Source of the DNA: JAKSSM01 sp045629065
GTDB taxonomy: Bacteria; Bacillota; Clostridia; Peptostreptococcales; Anaerovoracaceae
Length of the DNA stretch: 29,139 nucleotides
Direction of reading: 5' to 3'
Assembly (NCBI GenBank): GCA_045629065.1
Contig: JAZQQK010000014.1
Span: forward strand, 1 to 29,139
Positions 14,911 through 24,141 of this stretch are shown in pieces (the stretch's first letter is position 1; each line of letters begins with the position of its first letter). The notes beneath the pieces are model-generated. The model had not been told where the DNA came from. It saw only the letters and a list, made by a program, of their open reading frames with translations, and searched no databases. The translations under genes were made by a program, and so were the position numbers.

Positions 14911-15522
14911 ATGGGAAAATTAGTAACAATCAGCAGAGAATATGGCTCTGGTGGCAGAATTATCGGAGAACTTTTAGCAAAGAAACTTAATGTTCCTTTC
15001 TATGACAAGGCCGTAATCGACCTCGCCGTTGAAGCAAGCGGATTTTCTAAAGAAGCTATTGAAGGCGCAGAACTAAAAGCAAAGTCAAGCTTTGCTTATA
15101 GTTGGGCTTCAGCAGCTCCTTTTGGAAGCGATGCTTTAGGCGCAGCAGGAATGTCAATGAACGACAAAATCTTCCTCGCTCAGTTCCAAGTAATCAAGGA
15201 AATCGGTGAGAAGGGCGAAGGCGTTATCGTAGGACGTTGTGCAGACTATGTTCTTAAAGACATTCCAGGAGTTGTAAATGTATTCGTTTATGACCGAATG
15301 CCTGGCAGAATTAAGCGTGCTACAGAAAAGTATGGTGATGATCCAAAAAAGATTGAGCAAATCATCGAAAACTATGACAAAGCTCGTAGAAACTACTATA
15401 GCTACCACACTGGACAAGTTTGGGGCGAGTACACTAACTACGATATTTGTATAAACACAGCAGATATAGTTGAAGATGACGCTGCAAGCATCATTGCAGA
15501 GTTTATCAAGCACACAAGATAA
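14911..15522 (+). CDS. Cytidylate kinase-like family protein
   Basis: This 203-residue protein begins with LVTISREYGSGGRIIGELLAKKL (residues 4-26), the P-loop variant of the cytidylate-kinase-like family (PF13189 type). The motif EGVIVGRCADYVL (about 104-116) and the helix RMPGRIKRATEKYGDD also match. These proteins are P-loop phosphotransferases common in Clostridia whose substrate is not established. They differ from the true CMP kinase Cmk, which opens with IAIDGPAGSGKS. The ATG at 14911 has GAGGTGA five bases upstream; an in-frame GTG at 14902 lies inside that site and is rejected. The small membrane ORF and metG follow closely. Confidence 0.87.
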   Translation: MGKLVTISREYGSGGRIIGELLAKKLNVPFYDKAVIDLAVEASGFSKEAIEGAELKAKSSFAYSWASAAPFGSDALGAAGMSMNDKIFLAQFQVIKEIGEKGEGVIVGRCADYVLKDIPGVVNVFVYDRMPGRIKRATEKYGDDPKKIEQIIENYDKARRNYYSYHTGQVWGEYTNYDICINTADIVEDDAASIIAEFIKHTR

Positions 15523-15539
15523 TTTTTTGGGGGTTTAAT

Positions 15540-15710
15540 ATGACAAGAGGTATGAAAGAGGCAAAGAAGCCTTCTCCAGTAAAGTTTGCTGGAAAATTAT
15601 TAAAGGTTATTGGAATTACAGTAGCAGCAGGCGTAGTACTTACTGCTCTCACAGATAAGACATTATCAAAAGTCACTGGAAAGGACGAAAAGAAGGATGA
15701 CAAAGAGTAA
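15540..15710 (+). CDS. Small single-pass membrane protein, 56 residues, unknown function
   Basis: An intact ATG-to-TAA ORF fills the gap between the cytidylate-kinase-like gene and metG and overlaps metG by 14 bases. It has a basic N-terminus (MTRGMKEAKKPSP), a hydrophobic segment (about residues 16-37, rich in Ala, Val, Leu and Gly), and a highly charged Lys/Asp/Glu tail. This is the make-up of a small membrane-anchored protein with the tail in either compartment. GGGGG at about 15529 may act as the ribosome site. Codon use matches the neighbours (AAG, GTA, ACA), which favours a real gene. I recognise no family. Confidence 0.65.
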   Translation: MTRGMKEAKKPSPVKFAGKLLKVIGITVAAGVVLTALTDKTLSKVTGKDEKKDDKE

Positions 15711-17676
15711 AGGTAAGTTTTACATCACAACGCCAATTTATTATCCATCCTCAAATCTTCATGTAGGACATACATATTGCACAGTAATGGCTGACGCAAT
15801 GGCAAGATTTAAGAGATTAGTTGGTTATGATGTTAGATTTTTAACAGGTACAGATGAACACGGCCAAAAGATTCAGACTTTAGCCGATGAGAAGGGTGTT
15901 TCACCTAAGGAATACGTTGATGAAGTAGTAGCAGGAATCAAGGAACTTTGGAAGACAATGGAGATTTCCTATGATGATTTCATTCGTACTACAGAAGATC
16001 GCCACATGAAGCAGTGCCAAGAAATTTGGAAGCGTATGGAAGCCAAGGGCGACATCTATAAAGGACATTATGAAGGACTTTACTGCACACCATGCGAATC
16101 CTTCTGGACTGAATCTCAGCTCGTTAATGGTTGCTGCCCAGACTGCGGTCGCCCTGTACAGAAAGCAAAGGAAGAAGCATATTTCTTCAAACTCAGCAAA
16201 TATTCACAAAAGATTCTCGATCTCTATGATGAGCATCCAGAATTCTTACAACCAGAATCACGTCGTAACGAGATGAGAGCTTTCATCGGCCAAGGCTTGG
16301 AAGATCTCTGCGTATCCCGTTGCACATTTGACTGGGGTATTCCAGTACCAAATGATCCAAAGCACGTAATGTATGTATGGGTAGATGCTTTATCCAACTA
16401 CGTAACAGCTTTAGGCGGACCAGACGATACTGAATTATATAATAAGTATTGGCCAGCAGATTATCACTTAGTAGGTAAGGAAATCGTACGTTTCCACTCC
16501 ATTATTTGGCCTGCAATGTTAATGTCTGCAGATTTACCAATTCCTAAGCACGTATTAGGACATGGTTGGTTGCTCTTAGGCGGTGAAAAAGTTTCCAAGT
16601 CCAAAGCCGCAAAGGGCCACGATGTAGTAGATCCAGTAGTATTAATCGAAAGATACGGCATCGATGCTCTCAAGTATTTCTTATTAAGAGAATATACTTT
16701 CGGCCAGGACGGAATGTTCAACAACGAAGTAATGCTTAAGCGTATGAATTACGACTTAGCTAACGACTTAGGAAACCTCGTTTCTCGTACAGTTTCCATG
16801 GTTGAAAAGTACTGCGGAGGCATCGTTCCAAAGGCTACAACAGAAGACGATATTGACCGCGACCTTAAGGCTATTGCAACATCCGCTGCAAAGAAGGTCG
16901 AAGAGCAGATGGATAAGTTCATGTACAACATGGCTTTGGAAGAAATCTGGGTAGTTGTAAGACGTGCTAACAAATACATCGACGAAAAGGCACCTTGGAT
17001 TCTCGCAAAGGACGAAGCAAAGAAGGCCGAGCTCGATACAGTAATGAAGAACTTAGTTGAGGCTCTTAGAGTTATCTCAATCCTCATCTATCCATATATG
17101 CACACTACATCCGACAAGATCAGAACTCAAATCGGTATGGCTGATAAGCCAATCCTTTGGGAAGACACTGAGAGATTCGACATGGTCGGTGGTGAGAAGG
17201 TAGAAAAGGGAGAGGCTATTTTCCCTAGAATCGACATCGAAAAGGAACTCGAAGAATTATCCAAGATTGCAGAAGACATCGCAAAGAAGAAGGCTGCAGC
17301 TAACACTACAGACCCAGTAGAAAAGGCAATCTTAGAATCCGTTCCACTCGAACTAAAGCCAGAAATCGTCTACGACGACTTTGATAAGATGGACTTCAGA
17401 GTAGGTACAATCATCAAAGCTGAAAAGCACCCACAGGCAGACAAGCTCCTTGTCTTCAAGGTAAAAATGGGTACTGAAGTTAGACAGGTTATCTCAGGTG
17501 TTGCAGAGCACTTCACACCAGAAGAGATGCTTGGAAAGAAGGTTATCGTAGTTGCGAACCTTAAGCCAAGAATGCTTAGAGGACTCGAGTCATACGGCAT
17601 GCTTCTCTTCGCAGATAACGGCGACAAGCTCGCTTGCGTAACTACAGACGCCGAAGACGGCAACACAGTTCAATAA
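15697..17676 (+). CDS. metG: Methionyl-tRNA synthetase with C-terminal tRNA-binding domain
   Basis: MetG charges methionine onto initiator and elongator tRNAs. The 659-residue enzyme has a class I catalytic core with the HIGH-type motif HVGH (22-25) and the KMSKS-type loop KVSKS (298-302). A zinc knuckle has two CxxC pairs (C130/C133 and C147/C150). The helical anticodon-binding domain follows. The C-terminal OB-fold (about 553-659, opening FDKMDFRVGTIIKAEKHPQADKLLVFKV) is the EMAP-II-like dimerisation and tRNA-binding module of the MetG2/long Gram-positive form. The start overlaps the end of the small membrane gene, suggesting coupled translation. Codon bias is strong. Confidence 0.98.
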   Translation: MTKSKGKFYITTPIYYPSSNLHVGHTYCTVMADAMARFKRLVGYDVRFLTGTDEHGQKIQTLADEKGVSPKEYVDEVVAGIKELWKTMEISYDDFIRTTEDRHMKQCQEIWKRMEAKGDIYKGHYEGLYCTPCESFWTESQLVNGCCPDCGRPVQKAKEEAYFFKLSKYSQKILDLYDEHPEFLQPESRRNEMRAFIGQGLEDLCVSRCTFDWGIPVPNDPKHVMYVWVDALSNYVTALGGPDDTELYNKYWPADYHLVGKEIVRFHSIIWPAMLMSADLPIPKHVLGHGWLLLGGEKVSKSKAAKGHDVVDPVVLIERYGIDALKYFLLREYTFGQDGMFNNEVMLKRMNYDLANDLGNLVSRTVSMVEKYCGGIVPKATTEDDIDRDLKAIATSAAKKVEEQMDKFMYNMALEEIWVVVRRANKYIDEKAPWILAKDEAKKAELDTVMKNLVEALRVISILIYPYMHTTSDKIRTQIGMADKPILWEDTERFDMVGGEKVEKGEAIFPRIDIEKELEELSKIAEDIAKKKAAANTTDPVEKAILESVPLELKPEIVYDDFDKMDFRVGTIIKAEKHPQADKLLVFKVKMGTEVRQVISGVAEHFTPEEMLGKKVIVVANLKPRMLRGLESYGMLLFADNGDKLACVTTDAEDGNTVQ

Positions 17677-17682
17677 AAATTT

Positions 17683-17707
17683 AAGAGTCACCTCTAGGTG
17701 ACTCTTT
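17683..17707 (+). terminator. Hairpin after metG, close to the tatD start
   Basis: The 10-bp stem AAGAGTCACC / GGTGACTCTT has a TCTA loop and only three trailing T residues. It ends seven bases before the tatD ATG, so it may be a weak terminator, or it may limit translation of tatD. Confidence 0.75.
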
Positions 17708-17714
17708 CACGCTT

Positions 17715-18605
17715 ATGAAATACTTTGACACGCATACACATTTGAATGATGGCGATTTTACGGCTGAGGAAATCGAGCAAAGAATCGCGGAGATTGAGGC
17801 ATCAGATGTCGCAAAGATTGTGGACATCGGTTTTGACGTGCCTAGTTCTAAGCTCGCAGTAGAACATGCTAAGCGTCTACCATGGTGCTATGCGGCAGTC
17901 GGTGTTCATCCACATGATACGGACCACATGACAGAGGACGATTTCGAGGAAATCAAGCGTATTGCGATAGAAAATAAGTTCGATGGAATCGAAGCGGCTA
18001 AGGAACCATCCACAAAGAAAATAGTTCTTGCCGCAGCAGACAAAACTCAGCTTGGCAAGGTCGTAGCCATTGGAGAAATCGGCCTTGACTATCACTACGA
18101 TAAAGAGTGGGAGGACAAGCAAAAGTACTGGTTTAAGCGGCAGATTGAACTTGCTAATGAACTTGCACTTCCTATATCCGTTCACTCTAGAGAAGCCGAC
18201 CAGGATACGCTTGACATACTTGTGGAAGCCGGTGCTTTCAGCGAAAAGCGAAAATCGTTATTTAACGATAATAAGCCACACGTAGTAATTCATTGTTACT
18301 CAGGCTCTGCAGAGTTTGCGAAGCAATATGTGAAGCTTGGTGCGATGCTCGGAGTAGACGGCCCGCTCACGTACAAGAACAATAAGAAGACAGTAGAGGT
18401 GGTGGCGACCGTACCACTCGAAAATCTTTTGATAGAGACCGATGCGCCATACCTCACACCCGTGCCACATAGAGGTGAGCCGAACCGTAGCCCATATGTG
18501 AGCTACGTCGCAGAAAAGGTCGCAGAGATAAAAGGCCTCACAGCTGACGAGGTTGCTAGAAAAACATTCGCTAATGCAGTCAGCTTCTTTAACATAGAGG
18601 GATAA
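17715..18605 (+). CDS. tatD: TatD-family metal-dependent deoxyribonuclease
   Basis: TatD proteins are TIM-barrel metal-dependent hydrolases with DNase activity on single strands. The start MKYFDTHTHLND gives the metal-binding HxH (H7, H9). Other signatures are GEIGLDYHYDK, the PISVHSREA motif, VIHCYSGSAEFA and LIETDAPYLTPVPHRGEPN. The protein has 296 residues, about 35-40 more than typical. The extra part lies near residues 78-115 (DGIEAAKEPSTKKIVLAAADKT) and appears to be an inserted loop. No Shine-Dalgarno precedes the ATG, which follows the metG hairpin directly, yet the canonical N-terminus fixes the start. In Bacillota metG-tatD is a common order. Confidence 0.95.
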   Translation: MKYFDTHTHLNDGDFTAEEIEQRIAEIEASDVAKIVDIGFDVPSSKLAVEHAKRLPWCYAAVGVHPHDTDHMTEDDFEEIKRIAIENKFDGIEAAKEPSTKKIVLAAADKTQLGKVVAIGEIGLDYHYDKEWEDKQKYWFKRQIELANELALPISVHSREADQDTLDILVEAGAFSEKRKSLFNDNKPHVVIHCYSGSAEFAKQYVKLGAMLGVDGPLTYKNNKKTVEVVATVPLENLLIETDAPYLTPVPHRGEPNRSPYVSYVAEKVAEIKGLTADEVARKTFANAVSFFNIEG

Positions 18606-18607
18606 TT

Positions 18608-19729
18608 ATGAAAAAGAAAGTACTAAAGACAATCAAAGAACATGAGTTGCTAGATCAGAAAAAGAAGACAGCCGTAGTCCTCGGCCTTTCAGGAGGTCCA
18701 GATTCACTGGCCCTTTTAGACTGCCTTTCGGGACTTGCAAAAGACTATAAAAAGACGAAGGGTAAATTTGGCCTAAACATTGAGATTTATCCAGTTCATG
18801 TGAACCATAAGTTCCGTCCTGGTGCAGCCGAGGAAGACCAAAAATTCGTCGAAACATATACAAAGGAGCTCTCAAAGGAGAACCGAGCAGTTCACCCAGT
18901 TAAGACCTTTACTATCTACTGTAATGTTCTCGCCGAAGCCGAAGGTTTGACGGCTGAAGAGGCTGGAAGGAAGGCGAGATATGATGCCTTTTCTAAGGTA
19001 GCAAATCGCCTCGTAGGCAAAGGAAAACATACAGTTATAGCAGTTGCTCAAAACGCCAATGACCAGGCCGAAACGATACTTTTCAGAATTATCAGAGGCA
19101 CAGGAATCGAAGGCCTTTCCGGAATCGCATATAAGCGCATGCACGAGATCGAAAAAGGCACTAGCGTTCCGGTAATTCGCCCTCTTCTCGATGTGAGCCG
19201 CTCCGAAATTGAATCATATATTAAGGAAAGAAATCTCACACCTTGCCACGATTTCACAAATGATGAGACCGTTTACACTCGCAACAAAATCCGCCTGGAA
19301 CTCATTCCAGAATTAAAGAAATTTAATCCTAACATCATTAAAACAATAAATCGCCTCGGCCAAGCCGCAGCACTCGAAAACGATTTTATGGAAATGTTAA
19401 CGGCAGCAGTTATTCCAGTAGCAGTAGTCGCTCCACCAAAGAAACTAGCAGAGCGACTTACAGAACTTAAGAAGCCGTTAGTAGCTGATAAGTTTCTGGC
19501 TCTTGATTGCAATATTTTGCCAAACGTTGAAAAAATCGTTAGATTTAGAATTTACAAAAAAGCCCTCGAAAGCATCGGAATGGCAGAAGGCGTAACATCA
19601 AAAAGCCTTGAAGCCATCGAAAAAATCAGGGTTTCAGAGAAGCACAAGATGCCTACTGCCGAGATACCTGGTGGTTTCACGGTAGTTCGCATTAAGCACA
19701 AACTTGTATTTTTATCACAAAAGCACTAA
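18608..19729 (+). CDS. tilS: tRNA(Ile)-lysidine synthetase (TilS)
   Basis: TilS converts cytidine 34 of the AUA-reading tRNA-Ile to lysidine and is essential for correct decoding. The PP-loop ATPase motif SGGPDS (28-33) is intact. VNHKFRPGAAEEDQKFV and AQNANDQAETILFRIIRGTGIEGLSGI are the family's core blocks. With 373 residues it is shorter than the roughly 460-residue B. subtilis form and lacks a recognisable full C-terminal TilS_C region, although the last 60 residues may be a remnant. Overlap with tatD is nearly complete (two bases between them). ftsH follows, but the hpt gene usually found between them is absent. Confidence 0.93.
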   Translation: MKKKVLKTIKEHELLDQKKKTAVVLGLSGGPDSLALLDCLSGLAKDYKKTKGKFGLNIEIYPVHVNHKFRPGAAEEDQKFVETYTKELSKENRAVHPVKTFTIYCNVLAEAEGLTAEEAGRKARYDAFSKVANRLVGKGKHTVIAVAQNANDQAETILFRIIRGTGIEGLSGIAYKRMHEIEKGTSVPVIRPLLDVSRSEIESYIKERNLTPCHDFTNDETVYTRNKIRLELIPELKKFNPNIIKTINRLGQAAALENDFMEMLTAAVIPVAVVAPPKKLAERLTELKKPLVADKFLALDCNILPNVEKIVRFRIYKKALESIGMAEGVTSKSLEAIEKIRVSEKHKMPTAEIPGGFTVVRIKHKLVFLSQKH

Positions 19730-19777
19730 AAAGCCACAAAAATTGTTCTTTCAATACAAAAAAATACGAATTTTGCA

Positions 19778-19806
19778 TTGAAATGTTAAGTCATTTGTGG
19801 TAAAAT
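19778..19806 (+). promoter_or_regulatory. Promoter of ftsH
   Basis: TTGAAA (19778-19783) and TAAAAT (19801-19806) are separated by 17 bases. The expected start is near 19813, leaving an untranslated leader of about 45 bases with the Shine-Dalgarno AGAGAGGA. Confidence 0.82.
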
Positions 19807-19858
19807 ACAAAAACCGTGTTCAAAAAGTGAGTATTTTAGAAAAAAGAGAGGATAGCAA

Positions 19859-21922
19859 TTGAAAAAATTAGGTAAAAATATTGGAATATACATCATACTC
19901 TTTATCGTTGTAATCATAATTGCATCGGTATATAAGGGTACAGCAACAAAAGCTAGCAATATTAAAGAAGTTCCTTTCTCAACTTTTGTACAATATGTAT
20001 CAGAGGAGAGAATTAGTGAAGTCGTTGTTGACGGCGTGACTGTAACAGGTAAGCTCTCAGGGGATGTTTACGTTTACACATACGCACCTTCATCAATCGA
20101 AATCATGTGGTTGGACGAAACATATCTCTTACCACAGGTTCAGGCAGGAACACTTAAATACACTAGCCCTAAGCCAAACACTGGAAACTTCTTTATCACA
20201 GTGCTTCCAAACATCATCATGATTGGAGCTATGATTTTCTTGCTCTTCTTTATGATGAACAGTGGAGGACAGGGAAAGGCATTCCAGTTCGGCAAGTCCA
20301 GAGCCAAGATGGTCAAAGGCGACACATCTGTTAAGTTCAAGGATGTAGCTGGCCTCGAAGAAGAAAAGCAGGAACTTGAAGAAATTGTAGATTTCCTTAA
20401 GAATCCTAAAAAATATAAGGCACTCGGTGCAAGAATTCCAAAGGGCATACTTTTAGTAGGTCCTCCAGGAACAGGTAAGACATACATCTCTAAGGCCGCA
20501 GCAGGAGAAGCTGGAGTTCCATTCTTCACAATCTCCGGTTCAGACTTCGTAGAAATGTTTGTCGGTGTCGGCGCATCCAGAGTACGTGATTTGTTTGATC
20601 AAGCAAAGAAGTCCGCTCCATGTATCGTTTTCATCGATGAAATCGATGCTGTAGGACGTAAGCGTGGCGCAGGTATCGGCGGCGGACACGATGAAAGAGA
20701 ACAAACTCTTAACCAACTCTTAGTTGAGATGGACGGTTTTGAAGTTAACTCAGGTATCATCGTTCTCGCAGCGACTAACCGCCCAGACATCTTGGATAAT
20801 GCGCTTCTTAGACCTGGCAGATTTGACCGCCAGATCGTAATCGGCCGTCCAGATGTAAAGGGCAGAGAAGCCATCATCAAAGTTCACTCAAAGAATAAGC
20901 CATTGGCAGACGACGTTACACCAGAAGTTATCGCTAAGCGTACACCTGGTTTCACACCAGCCGACCTCGAGAACTTGCTTAACGAAGCTGCACTTATCAC
21001 AGCTCGCCGCAACGGACGTTTCATCCGTATGGAAGAAATCGAAGAAGCCACAACTAAGGTAATGGCAGGCCCAGCAAAGAAGTCCAGAGTCATTACTGAA
21101 AAGGAAAGAAGACTCACTGCTTACCACGAAGCTGGTCACGCAGTTGTAACTCGTTCAATCCCAGGCACAGACCCAGTTCACCAGGTTACAATCATTCCTC
21201 GTGGAATGGCTGGTGGCTACACTATGTATCTTCCTGAGGACGACGTATTCTTTGAAACAAAGAAAGACATGTTCAACTACATCGCTACTTGCTTAGGCGG
21301 TCGTGTAGCAGAACAATTAAAGTTAGATGACATCTCCACAGGTGCATCCAACGATATTCAAAAGGCAACAGAAATCGCTCGTGACATGGTAACTAAGTAC
21401 GGTTTCTCAAAGAAGCTCGGCACAGTTAACTATTCAGGTTCCGAGGAAGTATTCTTAGGAAATGATTTCACACAGCACAAGAATTTCTCAGAAGAAACAG
21501 CCAAGACTATCGATGAAGAAGTTAGAAAGATCATCGAAGACGCATATGAGCTTGCAACTAAGATCTTAAAGGAGAACGAAGACAAGCTCGAAGCTGTAGC
21601 TCAGGGCCTTCTTTTAGTCGAGACATTAGACGGCGACCAATTTGAACAGTTATACACAGGCGCTAAGAGCCCAGCTGTATTAAAGGTTGACGTAGATGCC
21701 AAGTACGAAGCAAAGCGTATTCAGGACGAAGAAGAAGCAAAGGAATCAGAGCGTTTGCAGAAGGAAGCCGAAGCAAAAGAAGCTGAAGAATTAAAGAAAT
21801 TCGATCAGGACTACATGGCTGAGCAAGAGGCCAACCAGGACACAGAAATGGTTGACCACAATCCAGACCACGATCCTGAATATATCCCAGAAGAAGACGA
21901 AGAGGATAAGGAAGAAAAATAA
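19859..21922 (+). CDS. ftsH: ATP-dependent zinc metalloprotease FtsH
   Basis: FtsH is a membrane-bound hexameric AAA+ protease that degrades misfolded membrane and regulatory proteins. The 687-residue protein has a first membrane helix (about 8-25), an extracytoplasmic domain, and a second helix (about 112-133). The AAA module has Walker A GPPGTGKT (201-208) and Walker B CIVFIDEIDAVG. The zinc site is HEAGH (423-427). The start is TTG at 19859 with the Shine-Dalgarno AGAGAGGA. The last 75 residues form a long, strongly acidic, Glu/Lys-rich, probably helical and then disordered tail, longer than in most relatives. The PucR-type gene overlaps the stop by one base. Confidence 0.98.
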   Translation: MKKLGKNIGIYIILFIVVIIIASVYKGTATKASNIKEVPFSTFVQYVSEERISEVVVDGVTVTGKLSGDVYVYTYAPSSIEIMWLDETYLLPQVQAGTLKYTSPKPNTGNFFITVLPNIIMIGAMIFLLFFMMNSGGQGKAFQFGKSRAKMVKGDTSVKFKDVAGLEEEKQELEEIVDFLKNPKKYKALGARIPKGILLVGPPGTGKTYISKAAAGEAGVPFFTISGSDFVEMFVGVGASRVRDLFDQAKKSAPCIVFIDEIDAVGRKRGAGIGGGHDEREQTLNQLLVEMDGFEVNSGIIVLAATNRPDILDNALLRPGRFDRQIVIGRPDVKGREAIIKVHSKNKPLADDVTPEVIAKRTPGFTPADLENLLNEAALITARRNGRFIRMEEIEEATTKVMAGPAKKSRVITEKERRLTAYHEAGHAVVTRSIPGTDPVHQVTIIPRGMAGGYTMYLPEDDVFFETKKDMFNYIATCLGGRVAEQLKLDDISTGASNDIQKATEIARDMVTKYGFSKKLGTVNYSGSEEVFLGNDFTQHKNFSEETAKTIDEEVRKIIEDAYELATKILKENEDKLEAVAQGLLLVETLDGDQFEQLYTGAKSPAVLKVDVDAKYEAKRIQDEEEAKESERLQKEAEAKEAEELKKFDQDYMAEQEANQDTEMVDHNPDHDPEYIPEEDEEDKEEK

Positions 21923-23082
21923 TGAAAATGAGTTTGCTGAACAACACAATATTGCACTTGCTCAACTTTGAGAAGTACTCTAGCTTTGAGCAAGCATTGA
22001 AGGCAGCGGCTATATCTAATAACTTCCAGGTTGTACTACTTTCATCAGATTTTAACCCGCTCATCGTGGTAGAAACACGTGACTTAATCACTGTCGAAGA
22101 TGTAATCAACAAGTATAAATCAACAGGCGTAGTGGATGAAGAGGGCTACCGTTTCATCGACGTCAAAGGCGTAAAGAACTACTGGGGCGTAGTAGAGATT
22201 TTAGGCGAAAAGTATTATCTTCTTTTAATTGATAACGAAGATGCATACGGCGAAGCTGAAATGACTAGAATTGCCGAAATCATCGAGCTCGCAATGGGTA
22301 TGTGGAAATACACACCAGAGCGTGATGCCAAAGCCGAAATCGTTAGAGCTTTATTAAGAGGTAATGTTGAGCTTGCTTTATCATTGAAGGACGAAGCTGA
22401 AGTTAATCAGCAAAACATCATCTCTGCTTTTTGTGCTTCCGGATATGACCTCGAATTCAGCAATAAGATTTTGCGTGAATTCGCAAAGAAGGGTCTTTTA
22501 GATACGTATACAGTAGAAGAAGATGACCGTGTATACGGTATTATTGTCGTTTCAAAAAAAGAACTAGTAGAAGAAGTAGATGTCCAGGCAGAACTCATAG
22601 AACTCTTTGATATGCTTAAAGAACAAGATTCTATTAAGATTTATCATGTAACTGGAGTTGATGGCTTAGAAGGCGCTACAGATGCTTTTAGAATGATTTC
22701 AGAAACGATTCCATTCGTTGGAAGTATTTTCCCTTACAAGAGAGTTTTCTCGAAGTATGAGCTTATTTTAGTCTCTAACTGCATTGCAATTCAGATGCAA
22801 GGCGGCAGACTTTTAAAGAACTACCAAGACATTTTGAAACCTTTCAAAAAAGACGGTAGTAATAAATCTCGTCAGTTGTTAGACACCTTGGAGACCTTTG
22901 TGTTGGATAGCGGTATGAGCTCGGCTAAGACCGCAGCCATCATGGATGTACACACCAACACCGTGCAGTACAGATTAAAAAGGATCAACGAGGTTTTGGG
23001 CATAGAAATTACAGCAAACCGTATTATCCCAGGCTTGACAGTAGCAATCGCACTGAACCGCTTGGAGCATACAGTAAGGTAG
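21922..23082 (+). CDS. PucR/CdaR-type helix-turn-helix transcriptional regulator
   Basis: This 386-residue protein has the C-terminal PucR-type helix-turn-helix (about residues 330-363, core SSAKTAAIMDVHTNTVQYRLKRIN). The HTNTVQYRL recognition helix is the diagnostic part. The N-terminal 120 residues look like a sensory domain, possibly GAF-like, with no ligand motif I can name. The middle region has the GGDEF-like/CdaR linker character. Proteins of this class are activators of purine, sugar-acid or amino-acid degradation genes. The ATG is embedded in TAATG, overlapping the ftsH stop, which suggests translational coupling. The target genes are unknown; the abf or M20 operons of this window are only guesses. 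Confidence 0.87.
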   Translation: MKMSLLNNTILHLLNFEKYSSFEQALKAAAISNNFQVVLLSSDFNPLIVVETRDLITVEDVINKYKSTGVVDEEGYRFIDVKGVKNYWGVVEILGEKYYLLLIDNEDAYGEAEMTRIAEIIELAMGMWKYTPERDAKAEIVRALLRGNVELALSLKDEAEVNQQNIISAFCASGYDLEFSNKILREFAKKGLLDTYTVEEDDRVYGIIVVSKKELVEEVDVQAELIELFDMLKEQDSIKIYHVTGVDGLEGATDAFRMISETIPFVGSIFPYKRVFSKYELILVSNCIAIQMQGGRLLKNYQDILKPFKKDGSNKSRQLLDTLETFVLDSGMSSAKTAAIMDVHTNTVQYRLKRINEVLGIEITANRIIPGLTVAIALNRLEHTVR

Positions 23083-23083
23083 T

Positions 23084-24046
23084 ATGAACAAAGAATACAA
23101 AATTGGTAATGTAGGCTTGAAGGGGCCATTCATGATGGCTCCTTTGGCTGGAATCTCAGATGGTCCTTTCAGGAGGCTATGCTTTGAGCAAGGCGCGAGC
23201 TACGCGTGCTCAGAAATGGTCTCAGCGAAAGGACTTTTTTATCGGGATAAAAACACCGAGAAACTTTTGGAAATCTTGCCAGGCGAAGGTCCTGTAGGAT
23301 ACCAAATCTTCGGCAACGAGCCCGATATAATGGCATTCGCAGCCAATAAGCTAGAAGACCGCGACAATAAAATATTAGATATCAATATGGGCTGCCCAGT
23401 ACCAAAGGTAGTCCGTAACGGCGAAGGCTCCGCACTCATGAAAGATCCAGATTTGGTCTATAACCTCGTGAGCGCAGTCGTAGGCGCGACCAAAAAACCA
23501 GTTACAGTAAAGATACGTGCTGGCTGGGATGAAAACAGCAAAAACGCTGTAGAAGTCGCAAAAGCGATAGAAGGAGCAGGCGCAAGCGCCATTGCAGTCC
23601 ATGGAAGGACCCGTGAACAGTTCTACTCAGGAAAGGCAGACTGGAGCATCATAAGAGATGTCAAAGAGGCCGTTCGAACCATCCCGATTATCGGTAACGG
23701 AGACGTAATCGATTCCGAATCAGCCAAGAGAATGTTCGAAGAGACGGGCTGCGATTTTATCATGATAGGACGTGGCGCACTCGGAAATCCTTGGATATTC
23801 GCAGAACTTAACGCATCGCTTAATGGCGATACATACGAGCGCCCAGGACTCGAGATAATTAAGCAGACGATGCTTCGCCACTTCGACGATCTCGTAGCAG
23901 TAAAAGGCGAGTACACAGCCATCCGCGAGATGCGAAAACACGTCGGCTGGTACATCAAAGGCGTCCACGGCGCCGCTCGCCTCCGCGGCGAGGTGAATCA
24001 GCTCACGACCGCAAAAGAATTGCGCGCTGCAATCGAAAAACTATAG
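23084..24046 (+). CDS. dusB: tRNA-dihydrouridine synthase (DusB)
   Basis: Dus enzymes are flavin-dependent and reduce uridines in the tRNA D-loop. The 320-residue protein opens with MMAPLAGISDGPFRRLC, which binds FMN. The catalytic cysteine is C104 in DINMGCPVPKVVRNGEGSALM. HGRTREQFYSGKADW and IGNGDVIDSESAKRM with GRGALGNPWIF complete the barrel. A helical RNA-binding tail follows. It starts one base after the regulator's stop without a strong Shine-Dalgarno, so translation is probably coupled. Its last 40 codons are GC-richer (GGC, CGC, GCC) than most of the window. No terminator was seen after it. Confidence 0.95.
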   Translation: MNKEYKIGNVGLKGPFMMAPLAGISDGPFRRLCFEQGASYACSEMVSAKGLFYRDKNTEKLLEILPGEGPVGYQIFGNEPDIMAFAANKLEDRDNKILDINMGCPVPKVVRNGEGSALMKDPDLVYNLVSAVVGATKKPVTVKIRAGWDENSKNAVEVAKAIEGAGASAIAVHGRTREQFYSGKADWSIIRDVKEAVRTIPIIGNGDVIDSESAKRMFEETGCDFIMIGRGALGNPWIFAELNASLNGDTYERPGLEIIKQTMLRHFDDLVAVKGEYTAIREMRKHVGWYIKGVHGAARLRGEVNQLTTAKELRAAIEKL

Positions 24047-24141
24047 GCGTGAGCGGATGCAATCGCTAACGACGAGTACTGGCTCAAGAAGGGTGCACCC
24101 ACTCACAACGAAAGCGGTGCGAATAACTTCGCTGATAATCT

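Noticed and set aside
24091..24100. Palindrome GGGTGCACCC after dusB as an operator
   Set aside because: A single 10-bp palindrome, about 40 bases upstream of the promoter, with no second copy seen; chance is likely.
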